Origin: Malania oleifera
Taxonomy: Eukaryota > Streptophyta > Magnoliopsida > Santalales > Ximeniaceae
Direction: 5' to 3'
DNA: 64,000 nucleotides
Assembly: GCF_029873635.1 (NCBI RefSeq)
Contig: NC_080424.1
Location: forward strand, 117,501-181,500
Shown here one piece after another: positions 32,985-44,403 of this stretch. The notes under the pieces are model-generated. The model saw nothing but the letters and a program-made list of their open reading frames with translations. It was not told the origin of the DNA and searched no databases. How positions within the stretch are numbered: position 1 is the first letter of the stretch; each line of letters begins with the position of its first letter. The translations under genes were made by a program, and so were the position numbers.

Positions 32985-35228
32985 TGTAACGCCCCGAACC
33001 CTTAAACCCGGGCCTGGTGCGTTATACCTGATCATATCCCTGATAAATCATGATCCATAACATATGTAGCGAAAAATATAAACAAAATCTCCATATAACA
33101 TAACACCAGAGTTTACTAATTCTAATTATAATCCATATTAAATCATCCAACATCTGCATTTCCATAAATCTGCATAACTCCCAAAACAAATCAGTATTTT
33201 CACAATCATTCCTTACTCAATAGTCTTAAAACATAAATTTTGTACATCCCAAAATTAACATAAAAATATACCCTTTACTTTTTATATTCCCCAATAATGC
33301 TATAAAAATCTCGAGCTCTCAAAGCTCGATCTCGAGAAAATCCTGAAAAAAAGATAAATTCATATTCGGGTGAGACACATCTCAGTAAGGGAAGAAACCA
33401 TATATTAAAACAGTGTGCGGCCAACATGAGTTTATATATAACATAAGATTTAACATTTGAAAATCTTTAACATAATTTCCGAAATCATTCCCTGATCCTA
33501 ATCAAACAAATGCAAATGTTTAACCCACGAGATTACTTGAGGATAGGGGTGATTACCCACCCATACAAGTAGCACCCTTCTGCTCTGATACATTTAGCAA
33601 CCCGAAGGTCACAATTTAAGCATACTAGGGCACTCACCTTACTCAGTAAGCCCTCAAGTGTTAGATTGATATCGTACTCACGCATTCAACAATAATTTAT
33701 CGGCAAAGGCCGTAAGGATAGGGAAATCGACCCGCCCATACAAGTAGGTTCCCTCTACCCTAGTACGTTATGCGGCTACTGCCACATCTGTAGCCATTAG
33801 TGCACTCGCCTTATTCAGCAAGCCTTCAGGCGAAAGGTATGCCTCGCCCAATCGTAACATGTTCTATGTACATACATACTTCTAATATCATAATACATTA
33901 TTCTTTTCTGTCATTATACATTCATGCACATTCATTCCTATTCATAACTTAACTTTGCATCCGTTTCACTTTAAGTGACTCTTTCCCATTTACATCATTT
34001 ACCTTTGTCATTTCATTTCATTGCCTTTTCATCGTCATTTCATTGCATAACATTTCATTTCATTACTTCGTACTATAGCTGGTTTTTAGTCATCATCAGT
34101 TAGTCTATGTAGAAACGTGCTAGATCTGCTAACACAACTCCTTTTAGCTGTCATCAGTTAGTCTACACAGAAGTGTGCTAGATCTGCTAACATGACTGTC
34201 TTTCAGCTGTCTTACATTTACATGGTTGCATTTAATATACATAGGCAACATTGTCCATATCATATTTTATTCTCATTGTTTTACTTACTTAGCCTGCATC
34301 TCATACATTTAACATATATTTGCACAGATTCTCATGCCACACAATTTAGTAATAAAATTCATATACTGCCTGTAAAATAAGTCAACCAACATTTAATGTT
34401 TATATACTGAAAATACCTTTTATTTCTTACTTAATTATCATGAAAATATTTCCCACTTTCATCAGTTCATTTTCGCATATACATATCTAATAAACAACCT
34501 TAAACTCAAAGGAAATATAATTTAAACAGTTGGCATTTTACCCATACCAAAACATATACACATAGATATAACACAATTTATTTTTTCATTAAATTTATAA
34601 AAATTCTGATTTAATATACTTTTTCCCCCTTACCTGGTTTCTTGAACTACGCTAATAGGGACTCCAAAAAATACCTGCGTCGCTCACCCGGATCCTGAAA
34701 TTAAATTTCTAGTTCCAATAAATTATTCCTGAATAAAATATTATTTAAATATTTCCTAGGGCCATAATTCCTAAATAAATAATAATACTCTTAAATTTAG
34801 CCAAATTGCCAAAATTTTCAAATCCCACTCTCGCTTTGGAGTAAGGCCTAGAAAATCTCAATTGAAAAATTACCTACATCAAAATAACGACGACGATGAC
34901 TAGGACCCTGTGGTGGTGTCCGTTCATCGATTTAACCACATATTAACAGCGAAATTGAGAAAATGGGGAAAAATTACCTTTCCCTAAGAGCAGTGCCTAA
35001 GCCATTCCCATGAAAAATCTGCTCCAGTAGAAATGTCGGCAACGGAACTAGGATTCTAATGTCACCTTCCGTTTCTCGATCCGTCGCAAACTCGCCGAGT
35101 AATTGAAAGAATGAGAGAGACGGAGACGAACACAGGAAAAATATTTTACAAGGGGGCATGCAGTTCTTCTTCTTTCTTTCTTCTCTTTTGTCAGATTCTT
35201 TATATATACATATATTAAACTTATACTT

Positions 35229-35232
<4 letters not shown>
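32985..35232 (-). repeat. Ty3/gypsy-type solo LTR, about 2.25 kb
   Basis: Starts TGTAACGCCCCGAACCC, a characteristic end of chromovirus-like LTRs in plants, and plausibly ends ...TTATCA at 35232, with the 5-mer TATAT on both sides (32980-32984, 35233-35237); that duplication is weak because the right side is (TA)n. No gag, protease, RT or integrase lies inside. Near 35190-35040 the minus strand shows a TATA-rich patch then a pyrimidine-rich leader, suggesting minus-strand transcription in the original element. It appears inserted in an older Sirevirus-like LTR. Confidence 0.6.
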
Positions 35233-35259
<27 letters not shown>

Positions 35260-35294
35260 CTTATTTTATATATATATATATATATATTTTAATA
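35229..35294. repeat. (TA)n microsatellite
   Basis: Long TATATA runs with one short interruption (CTTATTTTA) at the right edge of the solo LTR. Likely length-polymorphic. Confidence 0.9.
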
Positions 35295-36240
35295 ACTTAC
35301 TTATATATATCATTCTAATTAGTTTTTTTTTTTTAAATTCAATGTAAAAATATTTAATTTAATTACTAATTATTTAATTATTTAATTTATCTTAATTTAA
35401 TTTAATTCCTTTATTTTAATTTTTTTTCTTTTCCCACGTCATTCCTTTTATTTATTTATCTGTTATTTTATTTATCTTTTTTTTTTTCAAATTATTTTAA
35501 TCTTCTTAAATTTTCAGGTCTTTAAGAGAAAACTTCTTTTATTGTTTGTGAATCTTGCACACATATTGTAAGACTTCAAAGGCTTATATATTCTTCATTA
35601 TAAAATTATTTTTGAGCAAAAATTCTAGTTCCCCTAAGTTTTATTTGAAAAACTAGTTTTTTGGGAAATCTCTTGACATATTGAAATAATATCTTTGCTT
35701 GGAAGGTCTCTTACTCTAGTTAGTAAGAAAATCATTTTTCACACTCGGTCTTTATTGAGAAATATTTTTTTTTGGTGAAAAATACACATTCTCACATTGA
35801 GCTTTAATTCATATCATACGTGAGTGTATTTCTAAACTTATTGTTGTACACATCTTTTTGTATTAGAAGCACATTTGTTTGTATGTAAAAATTTATTTGA
35901 TTATCTATTATATTCTCGACGGGTGGTCAGAAGAGGGAGACTAACCCTATGAATAGTCTCGGATTGATTTTGACCCAATTCTGGAAACTAGGTGCACTAT
36001 CCTGGTAAGGTGTTGTAATCGGTGCCACTTCACCCGTTAAGTGAGTCTTAGTGAAATCCTCTTACTTGTTAGTTTGAAGCGGGGACGTACACAGTATTGG
36101 CCGAATCCCGATATTATATTTGGTGTCAGCTTTATTTATTTGCAATTTAATTTTCGCACCTGTATGATATTTTTCATTACTGTGATTATACTGTTTATAT
36201 ATTGATTTGGTATATGTTATAAACATACCCTAAGTTGTGG
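35295..36240 (+). repeat. Right part of a Sirevirus-like LTR
   Basis: Bases 35930-36135 contain GGAAACTAGGTGCACTATCC, GTGCCACTTCACCCGTTAAG and GCGGGGACGTACACA, which I recognise as the conserved 3' part of Sirevirus-type LTRs in many plants. With 32611-32984 it would form one LTR split by the gypsy-type insertion. Exact ends are not determined. Confidence 0.55.
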
Positions 36241-36980
36241 TATATTGTTGTTGGATTTAGTTGAACTTAGGAAGAAAATTTTTAAATACTCAATTCATCC
36301 CATATTGGGAATACACCAATTCTAATAAAAGTACAAAAATCTAGAATTAAAAATAAAAATTTTTATGATAGTTTGACTTAATTATTATATTTCAAGATCT
36401 ATTTTATAAGAATAATCTTATTGTACTTATATGACAATTGAAATAGTAGAAATATTTTATAAATTACATTATTATATGTTTTAAAATTTTCTTCTAATTT
36501 TATGGACATTTTTATTTTAAAGTAATATGATCATTTTATTTAAAAAAAAATTTAATTATGAATATTGATGTATTTTGACAACAAGTTATCCAAATAACGA
36601 AAAATCATAAATTTAACTTTCAATTTTTTGACAAATATCTGAAAAGCACCATAAAAATAAAAAGCTGGTATCATAAATAAATAAATTTTTATAATCTAGT
36701 TTTTTATTATATCAAAATAGAAATAAGATAGAGCCCATACCAAGAAGGTCTTTGGGTTGGAATTGACTCTATAAGGGACGGTGGCTTTTTTTTAAATAAT
36801 TTTCTCCCCCCAAAACTTAGTCGGTCACCTGGTGAGAAGGAAGTGGCCGGCGTGCAAATCCGGGGAAGTGCTGAATCAATCAATTGATGGCTAAAAGACG
36901 ACAAGAAATCCATAAATTAATCACCGCGTGGCTCCACAGTGAACACAATCACCTCACTCCTCGGCCCCAAACGGCCATTG
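36241..36980. other. Upstream region of the MAPK exon
   Basis: AT-rich to about 36770 and then noticeably more GC-rich, consistent with a promoter/5' UTR approaching the gene. No specific promoter element can be supported. Confidence 0.4.

Positions 36981-36982
<2 letters not shown>

Positions 36983-37034
<52 letters not shown>
36983..37034 (+). repeat. (CT)n microsatellite in the probable 5' UTR
   Basis: About 26 uninterrupted CT units, some 155 bp upstream of the MAPK start codon. Pyrimidine-rich (CT)n tracts are common in plant 5' UTRs. The long serine/leucine frames across it are artefacts. Confidence 0.95.
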
Positions 37035-37039
<5 letters not shown>

Positions 37040-37136
37040 TTACCTACCAAAACAAAAGGAGAGCGGAAAGCAAAGCAGGGGAGAGGGGAGTAATTACAGA
37101 GTTCGCGCTGAAGGTTTGAACGCGAAAAAGTGGGTG

Positions 37137-37175
37137 ATGCTAGACGTATTGAAGCAATCCGGAGTGGGGAACTGA
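37137..37175 (+). promoter_or_regulatory. Possible 12-codon upstream ORF
   Basis: ATG at 37137 opens MLDVLKQSGVGN then TGA, in a different frame from and ending 14 bp before the MAPK ATG at 37190. If within the mRNA leader it could reduce translation of the main frame; whether the leader includes it is unknown. Confidence 0.4.
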
Positions 37176-37189
37176 TCGGACGGCAGCAC

Positions 37190-37456
37190 ATGGGGGGCGG
37201 AGCTCTCGTCGACAGCGTGCGGCGCTGGTTTTACCGTCGCACTTCCGCCGTCACCACCACCAAAACCGCCCACACTGTCGCCACCGGTGATGCCGCCCTA
37301 GTATCGTCGCCTACAGCATCGACTGCTGAACCACAGCGTCAAGAAGATCATGAGGAGATCAACATGATCGCAGACTTAGATGTCTGCAATTTGAAGCTTG
37401 TCAAAGTCCCCAAACGCACTAATCCCAGATTCTCCTCCCTCGATCCTAACAAACAG
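37190..37456 (+). CDS. MAP kinase (TDY group, MPK8/9/15-like), first exon
   Basis: Starts MGGGALVDSVRRWFYRRTSA and, after a serine/threonine-alanine-rich variable stretch, reads IADLDVCNLKLVKVPKRTN followed by LDPNKQ. These two conserved blocks are the amino-terminal extension of plant TDY-type MAP kinases, just before the kinase domain; family members phosphorylate Ser/Thr targets in stress and hormone signalling. The exon ends at a good donor (AACAG|GTCACT). An in-frame GTG at 37130 exists, but the ATG at 37190 matches the family start. None of the kinase domain (GxGxxG, HRDLKP, DFG, TDY) was found in the remaining 26.5 kb. GC content is clearly higher than in the surroundings. Confidence 0.8.
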
Positions 37457-39554
37457 GTCACTCATTATTTTTTTTTGAATTCCCTCTCCCTCTCTCTCTC
37501 CGTTTCTCTCACTAGTTGTCGATTGTCTTCAAATGAAGTTCGCATTTTGAAACTTGATCTTGTTAATGTCATCTGTTCCTTGAACAGAAGATTGGATAAA
37601 ATTTGACCTTCTTTGATCACTCCGTTCGGTTTGTTTCTTTAAATGCTTACTCATGACGTATGTTCAGTTGACATATTTACATTTATGGTTCCTTTATTGC
37701 AAAACTGCGCCTATTTACATTCTTTTATTTGATTTTTTGTAACTTCTCCTTCATTGCTTCCTACTTTCTTGGAGAGCTCCCGGGGAGCCATACCTGGACC
37801 CTTTTGATCCTCTGTACCAAATGGTTGACAGAGGAGCAGCAAGGTTCGTGTTTAGTTTAATCTTAATGCTTTGTTCCTTAATTATGTTTTGTTTTCATTC
37901 CATTGTTTACATTTTGCCAGTTTTTTTCATCCAGCACATGTTAGAACCGGGTTATCAATTCCATGATCTTTGCGTCTTTCATCAATATCTCCCAAATTAC
38001 ACGAGACTTACAACTATGATACATCAATCACGAGTATTACAACTTTGATATATCTATAATAACATTGGATCACTAAATGTTCTCTTTAATTCAACTTGAT
38101 ATATCGACAATAATATTGGATCACTAAATGTTCTCTTTAATTCATCAGCTAAGCATGTCATTTCTCCCTTCCCAACTTATCAGTCTGAGATTTTGAAGTC
38201 TAACTCTTAAAACAGTTTATACTTATCCAGTTATTGTAGTTTGGGAGCAGCTTTTGAGTTATCCAGCAGTTATGAGTTGATAGCAAATGTGCTGTGCAAA
38301 TCTGAGAAAGGTTTTTTTCACATTCCTTAAAATAAAATGGAAGTAGATATATCAGGATGACATTAATCTTTCTTGGAATCGTTTTTTGGTTTCCGTAATA
38401 TGAATGATTTGAAAGTGGATGAGTTTAGTTCCTTGGGTTCCTTTCTTGATTTTTATTAGTTTCCGGGGAAGAGAGAATTTGAGGTTTTTGATAATATTGG
38501 TTCGGTTTTGGTTTGAAAATTTTAAACTTTTTAGTTCTTGGTTCAGTTTCGATTTGGCCCATTCAATAACCACAGTTAGCCAAAATAAACCGATGTATCA
38601 TATATCTATATATGTATGTATATATATATACATGCACATACTATATATAATTTTATATAACATTTTGAGGCTCTCATTCTTGGCTAGTCCTATCTTATTG
38701 GTGTGTTGCACCAAACATGGGCTAAGTATCTAGCCTAACCGCTAAACATAACACATCCTTAGTGCTAATGATCTAGTTGGGAAGAAGAAAAATATTTCAA
38801 GTTTTGCTCTATTTGTTTTATTCAATTAGAAGAGATAAGAAAAATAACATATGAGGGTACTTTTTTGTCCAAATAAATCTATTGATTATTCATGCATCAT
38901 GCACACAACCAAATTCTTCAAGCTTAAAGGCTATTTGTTAAGGAAAGGGGTCTTTTGTAACAAAAAAAATAATTTGAAGGGTTGAAGTGTCCTTTTTTTT
39001 TTTTGAAAAAACATTTGGGTGGTAATTGTAACAAGAGATATTCTTAAAGGGATGTAAGTGTATTTTCCCATAATGATAATCCAATATAATTTGAAATCAA
39101 ACTCCCAAAATTGTGTAGAGACAAAGTAAATGAATTAAGCCAATCAAAAATCTAATTCTAAGAAAATATTTTGTGGGCTAGATAAGTCTTCTACTAAAAT
39201 TGCATAAGTATCTTTGCTAATAATAATGATTACAATGTTTAAATTAATGTGCAAAACTAGTGCCAAATGGAAACAAGAAACCCCTTGCCATTTATTTTGA
39301 AGGCTAGGGCAAGATCATAATATAATCACTTATCTTTTTTGACAACCCATGAACTTCGTTTAATTTAGAGAACCTAAAAAATAGCTAAGTTCTAGTTTTA
39401 ATAATAAATGGCACTATGCAATGGCTTAATATAACGTTCTTGTTGCTGCAATCAATTTAAATGCTTCCTAATATAAAATAAATGAAGTCTAGAACAACTA
39501 AAATTCCTAGATTTTTTTAATTGTATATATATATAGACACACACACACACACAC
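37457..39554 (+). other. Start of MAPK intron 1, or unique DNA
   Basis: Contains (CT)n-like and (TA)n tracts (37485-37510, 38600-38650). A patch at 37770-37845 is less AT-rich and could encode a few residues (FDPLYQMVDRGAAR), but I recognise no family and its splice sites are unclear. Near 38490-38600 words resemble the hAT element's interior (58600-58760, AACCGATG...TATATA), suggesting a small related remnant. A (CA)n run is at 39537-39555. Confidence 0.4.
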
Positions 39555-39555
39555 A

Positions 39556-41780
39556 AAGAAATGTATTAAAAGAGACAAAAAATTATGTTAGAAAAAGAGA
39601 AAGAGAAAAAGAAAAAAACAGTAAGAGTGAGAAATCCTCCCTTTACATCAATAGAAACTAGTTACAAATGACAGCCTAAACCAAGAACCAACTAAATGAA
39701 GCAGAGCCAACCAATTCCACTACAAGTCTTCTAGGGAGACATGGCAAATCGTCAACACCTTCTTTAAGCTCTTCTATTATTGAGCTCTGTAATCTTGCTA
39801 ACTCCCGCTGACCTTTAGTTGCTTTTCTTTCAGCTCCGCTCCATCCGTTCAAACTCGATCCCCTCCAAGATCAACCGGCCACAATCCCATATAATCCAAA
39901 AGTTCTTGAGCACCAACATCTTGCATACTAAGATACATCCCCCAAACCTTAAAGGGGAGGAGGCGGCATATGAGAACTATCCCCAAGTGCATTAGAAGAG
40001 TCAGAAGCATCTTCCAAACTCATCCAACAGTAGACCACTATGACATGAAAAACTGCCATCATACTCACTGTCCTTTTTCGAGATATCCCTTCATTTGTTT
40101 TTTCTTCTGAAAATGTTTTACTCCTTTATCTATGTCGGACACAAAGCAGTCCTATATCACCCATTTTGGCCTCTAGCTAGCTAATTGCAGCTCTTGCTCC
40201 ACTTGAGGATTCCCTCCATTGCATTTGCAACTAAAAGCTCTCCTATTATTCCATCAAACCTAGGCGAAGAGCCTTGCTCCTTGCACTTATCCTTTAGTCT
40301 TGGGATACTACAATAAGAAGATTTTTGGGCATCTTTGCAACTTGAACCATAGCAAATAAAATCCCCTTACCCTATTTGAACTTTGATTAGATCCATGGGC
40401 TATTGCATCTACTACCTGGGCTTTGTCATCAATGTTCAAATTATGTTCCTCTTTATTAGAGTGGTCTAATTAGGAAGAAAAAGCACACTTCTTTATTTCC
40501 AAAGAATGCTCCAAGGCCGAACCATTATCACTATGAATATTGGTCTTTGAGTGACTAGCCCAACTTAGATAAAAAAGAAACTCCTCCTTTTTCAAGTAAC
40601 TGACCCAATTAAGTTGACCATTCTAAGATGACCAGCAAACATCCTGTGCAATCTTCATTGCTTCATCCTTTCCAAGGGAACCCCTTGCCACCTCTACCAA
40701 CCTCGCAGCCCCTTCTGTAACCCTAGCTGCCTGGACTATAGGAGTCATCATCTTCTGACGATACTTCATGGCTTTTGGTGATGACCAGGTGATGGAGAAC
40801 CACCAATGGAAAACTTTAGATGTTTATATGGTAGCTAGGTTTTTTATTTCAGCTTGAGAAAACTCTGGTTATTTTAGGAGTTTAGTTAATTAGGTTTGTT
40901 TTGTGTATCTTATGTACTTAAAAGTTATTTTGTAGTTGCATGTTTTAGTTGGGATTATTTTGTAATTATTTATGTCAGTTGTTGTATTGGGTGTGTATAT
41001 ATATTGTGATCATGTATTGTATGGATAGTTATCTTTTTGAAATCAGAACTGCCGCTGTTTCCCTCTCTCTCCACTAGGTTCCCTTTTCCGTCTCTTGTTG
41101 TTGTTTCCCTCTCTCTCTCTCTCTCTCTCCAGTAGGTTCCCCTTTCTTCTTCTTCCTTTGTTATCTTTGTTCTGTTATGTACTACCTCTTTCTATCCTTC
41201 TCCCTATTTACTTACTCTTTTGTTCTAGTTTTGTTCTAATGTTGCCTCTTTTTCTTCCCTTATTCTAATTCTTTCAATTCTCTCTCTACCTCTAAATTCT
41301 AATACCTACATCACCAGGATCTTTTCTTTTTATTACAATTCACCGCCACGATGAGTACAAATGTGATCTTTCCTTGCTAGCACACCTTGGCTCCATGATA
41401 GATCACTTTGTTCACATCCTTCACCTTATCCATTGTTATGTGAAGTCACTTACTTCCTTTGCCTTCGCCATCAATATTTGAATAGAGATCCCTAGCCAAT
41501 TTGCAAAATTCATCTGCAAAGTTTTCACCACCCATCAACTTTTGATTCACCAAGGATGAATACCAAATATCTCTTCCCTTTCCATCCCAGTCCTAACTCC
41601 AAAAAATTTTCCACCTTTTTAAATGAATCGACATTCAATACCACGTGCTACTTGTTTAAATGCTTCAGAATCCCCTTTCGAATCGACCTAAGATCAACAA
41701 AGCATTAGAAATCAATTGTGAGATTGACTATATTCAAGAAAATATGACGACTCTTCCTCACTTTGTCCAACATTAAATCA
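39556..41780 (-). pseudogene. L1-type LINE, ORF1 region plus 3' tail (minus)
   Basis: Minus-strand text from about 41700 resembles LINE ORF1 with a DUF4283-type domain (NVDSFKKVENFLELGLGWKG near 41640-41580, KRYLVFILG just after). It continues past the solo LTR into 40770-39960 with an alanine-rich segment (the complement of ...GTAACCCTAGCTGCC near 40715), ending in a 3' tail at 39556. Stops and frameshifts are frequent. As in the other copies, ORF2 is missing between the ORF1-like part and the 3' end. It is interrupted by a solo LTR at 40790-41313. Confidence 0.65.
40790..41313 (+). repeat. 524-bp solo LTR with TSD CCAGG
   Basis: TGATGGAGAACC...CCTACATCA, flanked by exact 5-bp repeats CCAGG (40785-40789 and 41314-41318). 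Its order fits a plus-strand LTR: a T-rich U3, a GTGTATATATATTG box near 40990, then pyrimidine-rich DNA with a (CT)n run. No internal domains adjoin it, so the element has collapsed by LTR-LTR recombination. Removing it and one CCAGG restores continuity of the LINE. Confidence 0.88.
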
Positions 41781-42185
41781 ATGGTTTCCTTCGCTCTGTA
41801 TTCAACATTATGCATGTCTCCTGTCATCTTCTATCGAATCCATGGTGCACTCCTTTGTGAGAGATGTTGTTGCTCTGATAACTTCATAGCTTTCAAACTT
41901 TCAAATACACCTTAGGGTAACCTGTTGATGTCGAGAGGAGAATGAGGGAGTAACCTGTTAAAAAAATCATCGTTCCCTTAAAATTACGTAGGAAAAATCT
42001 TTGATAAAATAAACCTCTAAAATAAAATATGTTGTGCTTAAAGGATAGACCCATAATGTAACGAATGAAATGGAATTGAAGTTGGTTTTGGAGTTGAGAA
42101 AATAGCTTCAGTTTTGGAGTTGAGAAAATAGCTTCTCCTTGCGGCAATGAAGAAACAAGTGAATCACTGGTCTTTAAATGCTCAT
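41781..42185. other. Unassigned sequence between opposed LINEs
   Basis: Contains a short near-tandem repeat (GGAGTTGAGAAAATAGCTTC twice, 42092-42135). Probably LINE 5' sequence, but not recognisable. Confidence 0.35.
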
Positions 42186-42189
42186 TATG

Positions 42190-44403
42190 GGAGTTTCATT
42201 ATTCTTTCAAAGTTGACAAAAAAATGTATTAATAATAGATTGGTTGGATGATATTTTGTTTCGCCTCTTACAATTCATTGAACTACTTTTTTTGGCAAAA
42301 GGCAGTGGTGAACTCTCTTGGCTATTTTGCTAAATAGCTTCATTTTGGTTAAGACCATGTGAAAATGGTGTTATTTTGTGGAATGTTAATTTGAGAGTAG
42401 AAGGGTTTCCTTAAGCTCAAAGTTGTTAGCAAATCAAGGTGGTCATGTTTTGTGTCTTGAGAGCTTTTGGAATGCAAGTGGGTATCTGTCTACCGACATT
42501 CTAGAAGGGGTTGAGGCGTCACATTGGTGATCTCTACATAAAGCTTTTTGAAATTGGCATTTGAGTTGAAATATGAAATTTTCTTTGGACAATGCTAGAG
42601 GTGGTGGAGATGTTGTGATTCATGATCATTTAATACAAAGAGAGATCTTATTGTGGAGATGGTGGGAGAATTAGTGTGTTCCTAAGGCTTTCAAAATGGA
42701 TGATGGATGCCGACATGCTTTGGAAACCATCAATGTGATAGTCTAGACTTTTTGGCAAGATTTGGTCATTTAATTGCAGGGATTCGACAAGGCAGTCATA
42801 TTGGACCAAAGGATTCTAATGGTAAGATTAGAACAACTTGTAAGTGGATTAGGAAGAAGGGGGCTTCATCTAGGAGTTATTTTAAAGGAGAAGCTTGTGT
42901 GTGAAGGGAAAAATTTGGATTCTGGGAAACTAGTAGTCGTTGGCTAGGCATGGAGTCAAGTGAGATGAGTAAAGTCTGACAATATAGATAAGTTGGATGA
43001 TTTGATATAGATCATCAACTCGAAGAATGTGGAGGAGGCCAAAAATTTTTTAGTTGAAGCTTGAAAGGCTACAAACAAATATAGAGTTTGGTTATAGTCA
43101 TCTATGTAGGTTGCTATGATTAGGTGGGATTTTCAAAGGGCCGCAGCGTATAGTCTAGGATATTTGTAGTTCTTCTAATTGGTGGTTTGAGAGGGAAAGA
43201 AGGGGTTATCATGCAATGTGGGGAATTTTGTTTTAAATGATGATGGAACAGAGTTTTCTTCTCAATCTAACTAATTGGGTAGAGTAGATGCAGATTTGAA
43301 GGATAATGCCGATCAATTGGGTGTTTTGAAGGAGGGATCTTTTGCTATCCTTCCTTCTTGGATGTCTCTTCTTCAGATTTGACTGATAATTCCAATCTAG
43401 TAAGTGCCATAGGCAAGTAAGAGGTAGATCTTGCTAAGGATGATCATGAGGGCTCTTAGTAAGTTTTTGTGTTGAAAAATACAATTGTTCTTCATATATT
43501 CGTTACACACATGTCAAGGGTATAATGATCATCTTCTTAAAATATGTACCAAGACTCCTATTTTGACCAAAACATTGACATTGGAATCTTGTGTGCATTT
43601 CCAGGAATCTTATAATGGGAAATGGGAACCAAACAAAAATATTCTCTTGAGGTAGGTATCCTATTCCCAAAAATGAGATTCTTGGGAATGTCATTTTGTG
43701 GGAAAATTTTTGATGTTGCGAACAAAATGACCCCTAAAGGTATTCTTTCTGTTCTAGAAGACATGCCTAGATAATTGGATTTAGCTATATGCCCTAGAGA
43801 GGAAGTCAACAAGGGAAGTGTCATTTCATTAGCCCCTTTTTTTTGAAGGGGGGGGGGGGGGTGGGGGGATGAGAGAGGCAATTGAAACCCTTAAACCCTT
43901 CTAGAGGGAAACGGTATTAAGTTAATTAGTCTTCTGGGTGAGGTGTTAAAGTGTGAGACTATGAGTTACTCAACTCCTATGCCCTATGAGAGGAAAAGGG
44001 AGAGTTAAAAAAATCTTGTTACTTCTGCTAATTGTTTTTTATTTTGGGGTGGGGGGAGGGAAGGGGGTTAGTGATATTTTGTGGGTTCTTAGGGTTTATG
44101 GATGGAACTTAATACTTGGATATTTTTTGGGAAATAACTAAACTAGATGCTAGTTTGGGAAAATAATCAAGTACTTTGCCTCTCTGTGGTATGTTAATTA
44201 TGGATTTTTGAAAGAGGCAAGCTTCTAGGAGTTTCAAAGAGATTGGAGGACATGCTGAATTGATAATATCTTTTGTTTGGGTATTTCTATTTGTTTAGTC
44301 TTGGAGTGTCTTAGTTTGTCTTGGGAGATATCTCATTCTTTCTCTTTTGTAAATTCTTTATTTAGTAATGATATCTTCTTCTTTTGTTATAAAAGAAAAA
44401 AAA
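42190..44403 (+). pseudogene. Internally deleted L1-type LINE (plus)
   Basis: The start reads FKVDKKMY..IDWLDDILF then GKGSGELSWLFC (42215-42340), a DUF4283-like LINE ORF1 beginning. More ORF1-like text follows to about 43460. From 44075 the sequence resembles the extreme carboxy end of ORF2 (CGFLGLWMERN, then FASLWCMLIMDF), followed by a 3' UTR and an A-rich tail at about 44395-44403. Endonuclease and RT are missing. A MITE-like patch (43495-43740) and a G-rich tract (43848-43867) interrupt it. Confidence 0.65.
43495..43740. mobile_element. MITE-like insertion, tentative
   Basis: Contains GGGAACCAAACAAAAATATT and ends GCGAACAAAATGACCCCTAA, similar in style to plant miniature elements with (G)GGGTCATTTTGTTCGC termini. 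The left terminus and a target duplication are not clear. Confidence 0.3.

Noticed and set aside
36884..37191. Open frames on both strands across the (CT)n tract (poly Leu-Ser, poly Arg-Glu)
   Set aside because: They are produced by the dinucleotide repeat itself; no domain, and they overlap the leader of the MAPK exon.
37770..37850. Second exon of the MAP kinase
   Set aside because: The readable residues (DPFDPLYQMVDRGAAR) match no MAPK segment I know and the frame does not join to the first exon with clear splice sites.
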